Below are positions 62,204 through 64,000 of a DNA stretch of 64,000 bases, piece by piece. Both the position numbers and the translations under genes were made by a program. The notes under the pieces are model-generated. The model saw nothing but the letters and a program-made list of their open reading frames with translations. It was not told the origin of the DNA and made no database searches. Numbering within the stretch: position 1 is the stretch's first letter; each line of letters begins with the position of its first letter. The DNA is from Salipaludibacillus keqinensis (GTDB taxonomy: Bacteria; Bacillota; Bacilli; Bacillales; Salisediminibacteriaceae), in assembly GCF_003226325.1 (NCBI RefSeq), contig NZ_PDOD01000002.1, forward strand, positions 186,001 through 250,000. The letters are read 5' to 3'.

Positions 62204-64000
62204 CTACAGCATCATATATGGATTTGTATCAATCGTAATCGCTAAACCTGTTCGAGCCATCTCTCCTTGATACGTTTTAATGACTTCTTGCAACGTTTCA
62301 GTCAGTTTCGGCTCAACTTTATATTTTATCATGCATTGATAGCGATATCTATCCTTGATCCGTGGGATGGCTGAAGCTACGGGTCCATAAATCATCGTCT
62401 CGGTGGAAAGATGATTCTTTAAAAATCCGGTAATTTTTTCTGTAACTGAAACGACCCGATCTAATTGTTCATCGCTCACGTGGATGATCACCAAGAAATA
62501 ATAAGGAGGATATCCTCCCTGTTTACGTATGTTCATTTCCTTGTCAAAGAAAGAGAGATAGTCATGAGACTTCACATCCATGATGCTGTAATGATCAGGT
62601 GTATAGGTCTGTACTAACACTTCGCCAGTCTTCTCATGTCTTCCTGCTCTTCCGCTCACTTGAGTCAATAATTGGAACGTTCTTTCACTCGAACGAAAAT
62701 CGGGTAAGTGGAGCATGGAATCGGCCGCCAATACACCAACAAGAGTGATATTAGGAAAATCAAGACCTTTTGCAATCATTTGTGTCCCTAAAAGAATATC
62801 TCCCTTTCCTTCTCCGAACTGCTGAAGAAGCTTTTCATGGGAGCCTTTGCGACGGGTGGTATCTACATCCATCCGAATCACCCGAATCTCAGGGAAAATC
62901 TTCAGGATCTCTTCTTCAACTTTCTGAGTTCCAGTCCCAAAAAAGCGGATCGAATCACTACTGCATTCAGGACAAATGCTAGGAATGGTCTCAATATGAC
63001 CACAATAGTGACACTGTAAAGATTGATTCGACCGGTGATAGGTTAAAGAAATATCACAGTGAGGACATTCAGCCACATACCCACAGTCTCGACACATTAT
63101 AAATGTTGAATACCCTCGTCGATTCAAAAACAAGACGGTTTGTTCCTGTTTATCTTTTCTGTCCTGAATGGCCGAGAGTAATTGATTAGAAAACATGGAA
63201 CGATTGCCGTTCCTTAACTCTTCTCGCATATCCACTAAGGAAACTTGTGGCATCTGCACATCATTCACCCGTTTTTCCATGGTTAACAGATGATAGACCC
63301 CCTTTTGGGCGCGGGCATAACTTTCAAGCGACGGGGTGGCGCTTCCCAAAATGACTGGACAATTGTAAAACTGTCCTCGTTTAATCGCTACTTGTCTTGC
63401 ATGATAGCGGGGGACCTCTTCTTGTTTGTAGCTTGTTTCGTGCTCTTCATCGATAATCACAATTCCTAAGTTCTCAAATGGGGCAAAGATGGCCGATCGT
63501 GCACCAACAGCCACATCTACTTTTCCTTCGCGAATCTTTAACCACTCATCATACTTTTCACCCTTTGAAAGGGCACTGTGCAGCACAGCAACTCTTGAGC
63601 CGAACCGTCCTTTAAATCGTGTGACCATTTGCGGAGTTAAAGAGATTTCAGGTACGAGAACAATGGCTTCTTTCCCTTTTTTCAGAGCGTAATCAATTGC
63701 TTGAAGGTAAATTTCTGTCTTTCCGCTCCCTGTGACCCCTCGTAATAAGAACGTTTCATGTCTTTCTTCTAGTAAAGATGAAAGGATAGGATCAAGCGCT
63801 TGTTGTTGTTCGTCCATCAACGTTAGAGGTTGGGACTGTTCAAAAGTCCGTCCTTCATAAGGATCTCGATCGACCACTTGTTCCGCCTTGATTAACAGTC
63901 CCTTTTTCACCATTTCTTGTACCGTTTGCCTCGAGACGCCAGCTCGATCCAATAGCTGGACCAATGGGATTTTTTCATGAGTAGCTAAATTTTCACTGAA
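62204..64000 (-). CDS. priA: Primosomal replication protein N', helicase PriA (5' end beyond window)
   Basis: PriA restarts collapsed replication forks. The window holds the C-terminal 598 codons or so; the frame stays open to the right edge. Seen are the end of the DNA-binding region (SRQTVQEMVKKGLLIK), Walker A LLRGVTGSGKTEIYLQA, LVPEISLTPQMV, VGARSAIFAPF, IIDEEHETSYKQEE, LGSATPSLESYA, eight zinc cysteines (CRDCGYVAECPHCDISL, CHYCGHIETIPSICPEC), TQMIAKGLDFPNITLVGVLAAD, and SGRAGRHEKTGEVLVQTY. All are standard. Confidence 0.96.
   Translation of the reverse strand, partial: FSENLATHEKIPLVQLLDRAGVSRQTVQEMVKKGLLIKAEQVVDRDPYEGRTFEQSQPLTLMDEQQQALDPILSSLLEERHETFLLRGVTGSGKTEIYLQAIDYALKKGKEAIVLVPEISLTPQMVTRFKGRFGSRVAVLHSALSKGEKYDEWLKIREGKVDVAVGARSAIFAPFENLGIVIIDEEHETSYKQEEVPRYHARQVAIKRGQFYNCPVILGSATPSLESYARAQKGVYHLLTMEKRVNDVQMPQVSLVDMREELRNGNRSMFSNQLLSAIQDRKDKQEQTVLFLNRRGYSTFIMCRDCGYVAECPHCDISLTYHRSNQSLQCHYCGHIETIPSICPECSSDSIRFFGTGTQKVEEEILKIFPEIRVIRMDVDTTRRKGSHEKLLQQFGEGKGDILLGTQMIAKGLDFPNITLVGVLAADSMLHLPDFRSSERTFQLLTQVSGRAGRHEKTGEVLVQTYTPDHYSIMDVKSHDYLSFFDKEMNIRKQGGYPPYYFLVIIHVSDEQLDRVVSVTEKITGFLKNHLSTETMIYGPVASAIPRIKDRYRYQCMIKYKVEPKLTETLQEVIKTYQGEMARTGLAITIDTNPYMML

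Overview
The window looks like a chromosomal core segment of a spore-forming, flagellated Bacillaceae species. The evidence is low G+C, strong AGGAGG-type ribosome sites, spoVM, an alpha/beta-SASP-like gene, kapB, codY, the xerC-hslV-hslU-codY string and a Bacillus-type fla/che operon. Gene order follows the Bacillus subtilis priA-to-fliY segment closely, read here on the minus strand. Long acidic stretches, most obvious in PrkC, hint at a halophilic or halotolerant lineage, but this is inference. I see no rRNA, tRNA, CRISPR array, prophage or insertion sequence.

Layout from high to low coordinates, which is the direction of transcription. 64.0-55.3 kb: priA (partial), fmt, rsmB, prpC, prkC, rsgA, rpe. 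55.3-53.6 kb: a TPP-riboswitch unit thiT-thiN, then the tiny spoVM gene. 53.4-45.2 kb: rpmB (plus strand), the YloU/Asp23 protein, a fatty-acid-kinase-like YloV with a DegV-family protein, sdaAB-sdaAA, recG, and the FapR-controlled fapR-plsX-fabD-fabG-acpP lipid operon. 42.1-30 kb: rnc, a small inserted block (GNAT, HTH, kapB, DUF1128), smc, ftsY, ylxM-ffh-rpsP-khpA-ylqD-rimM-trmD, and rplS with an L19 leader. 29.5-18 kb: lepB, rbgA, rnhB, ylqG-ylqH, a SASP-like gene, an alpha/beta hydrolase, sucCD, dprA, topA. 17.7-14 kb: xerC, hslV, hslU, codY. 13.6 kb to the left edge: flgB-flgC-fliE-(gap)-fliF-G-H-I-J-motE-fliK-flgD-(TIGR02530)-flgE-flbD-fliL-fliM-fliY.

Functionally the window groups translation and secretion (L19, S16, L28, TrmD, RimM, RbgA, Ffh/FtsY, LepB), chromosome handling (SMC, TopA, RecG, PriA, XerC, DprA), lipid synthesis, Ser/Thr phospho-signalling and the flagellar basal body, hook and switch.

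Most of it is conventional. The points most worth a second look are: a roughly 0.5-kb non-coding gap that splits fliE from fliF and ends in an 18-codon ORF overlapping the fliF start; an exact-period 21-bp tandem array between lepB and rplS; a SASP-like protein that keeps the protease-site half but not the DNA-binding half; the absence of def, rlmN and trmFO from their usual positions; a flgD gene without a normal start codon near its ribosome site; and an acidic repeat spacer in PrkC. No clearly new multi-gene system was recognised.
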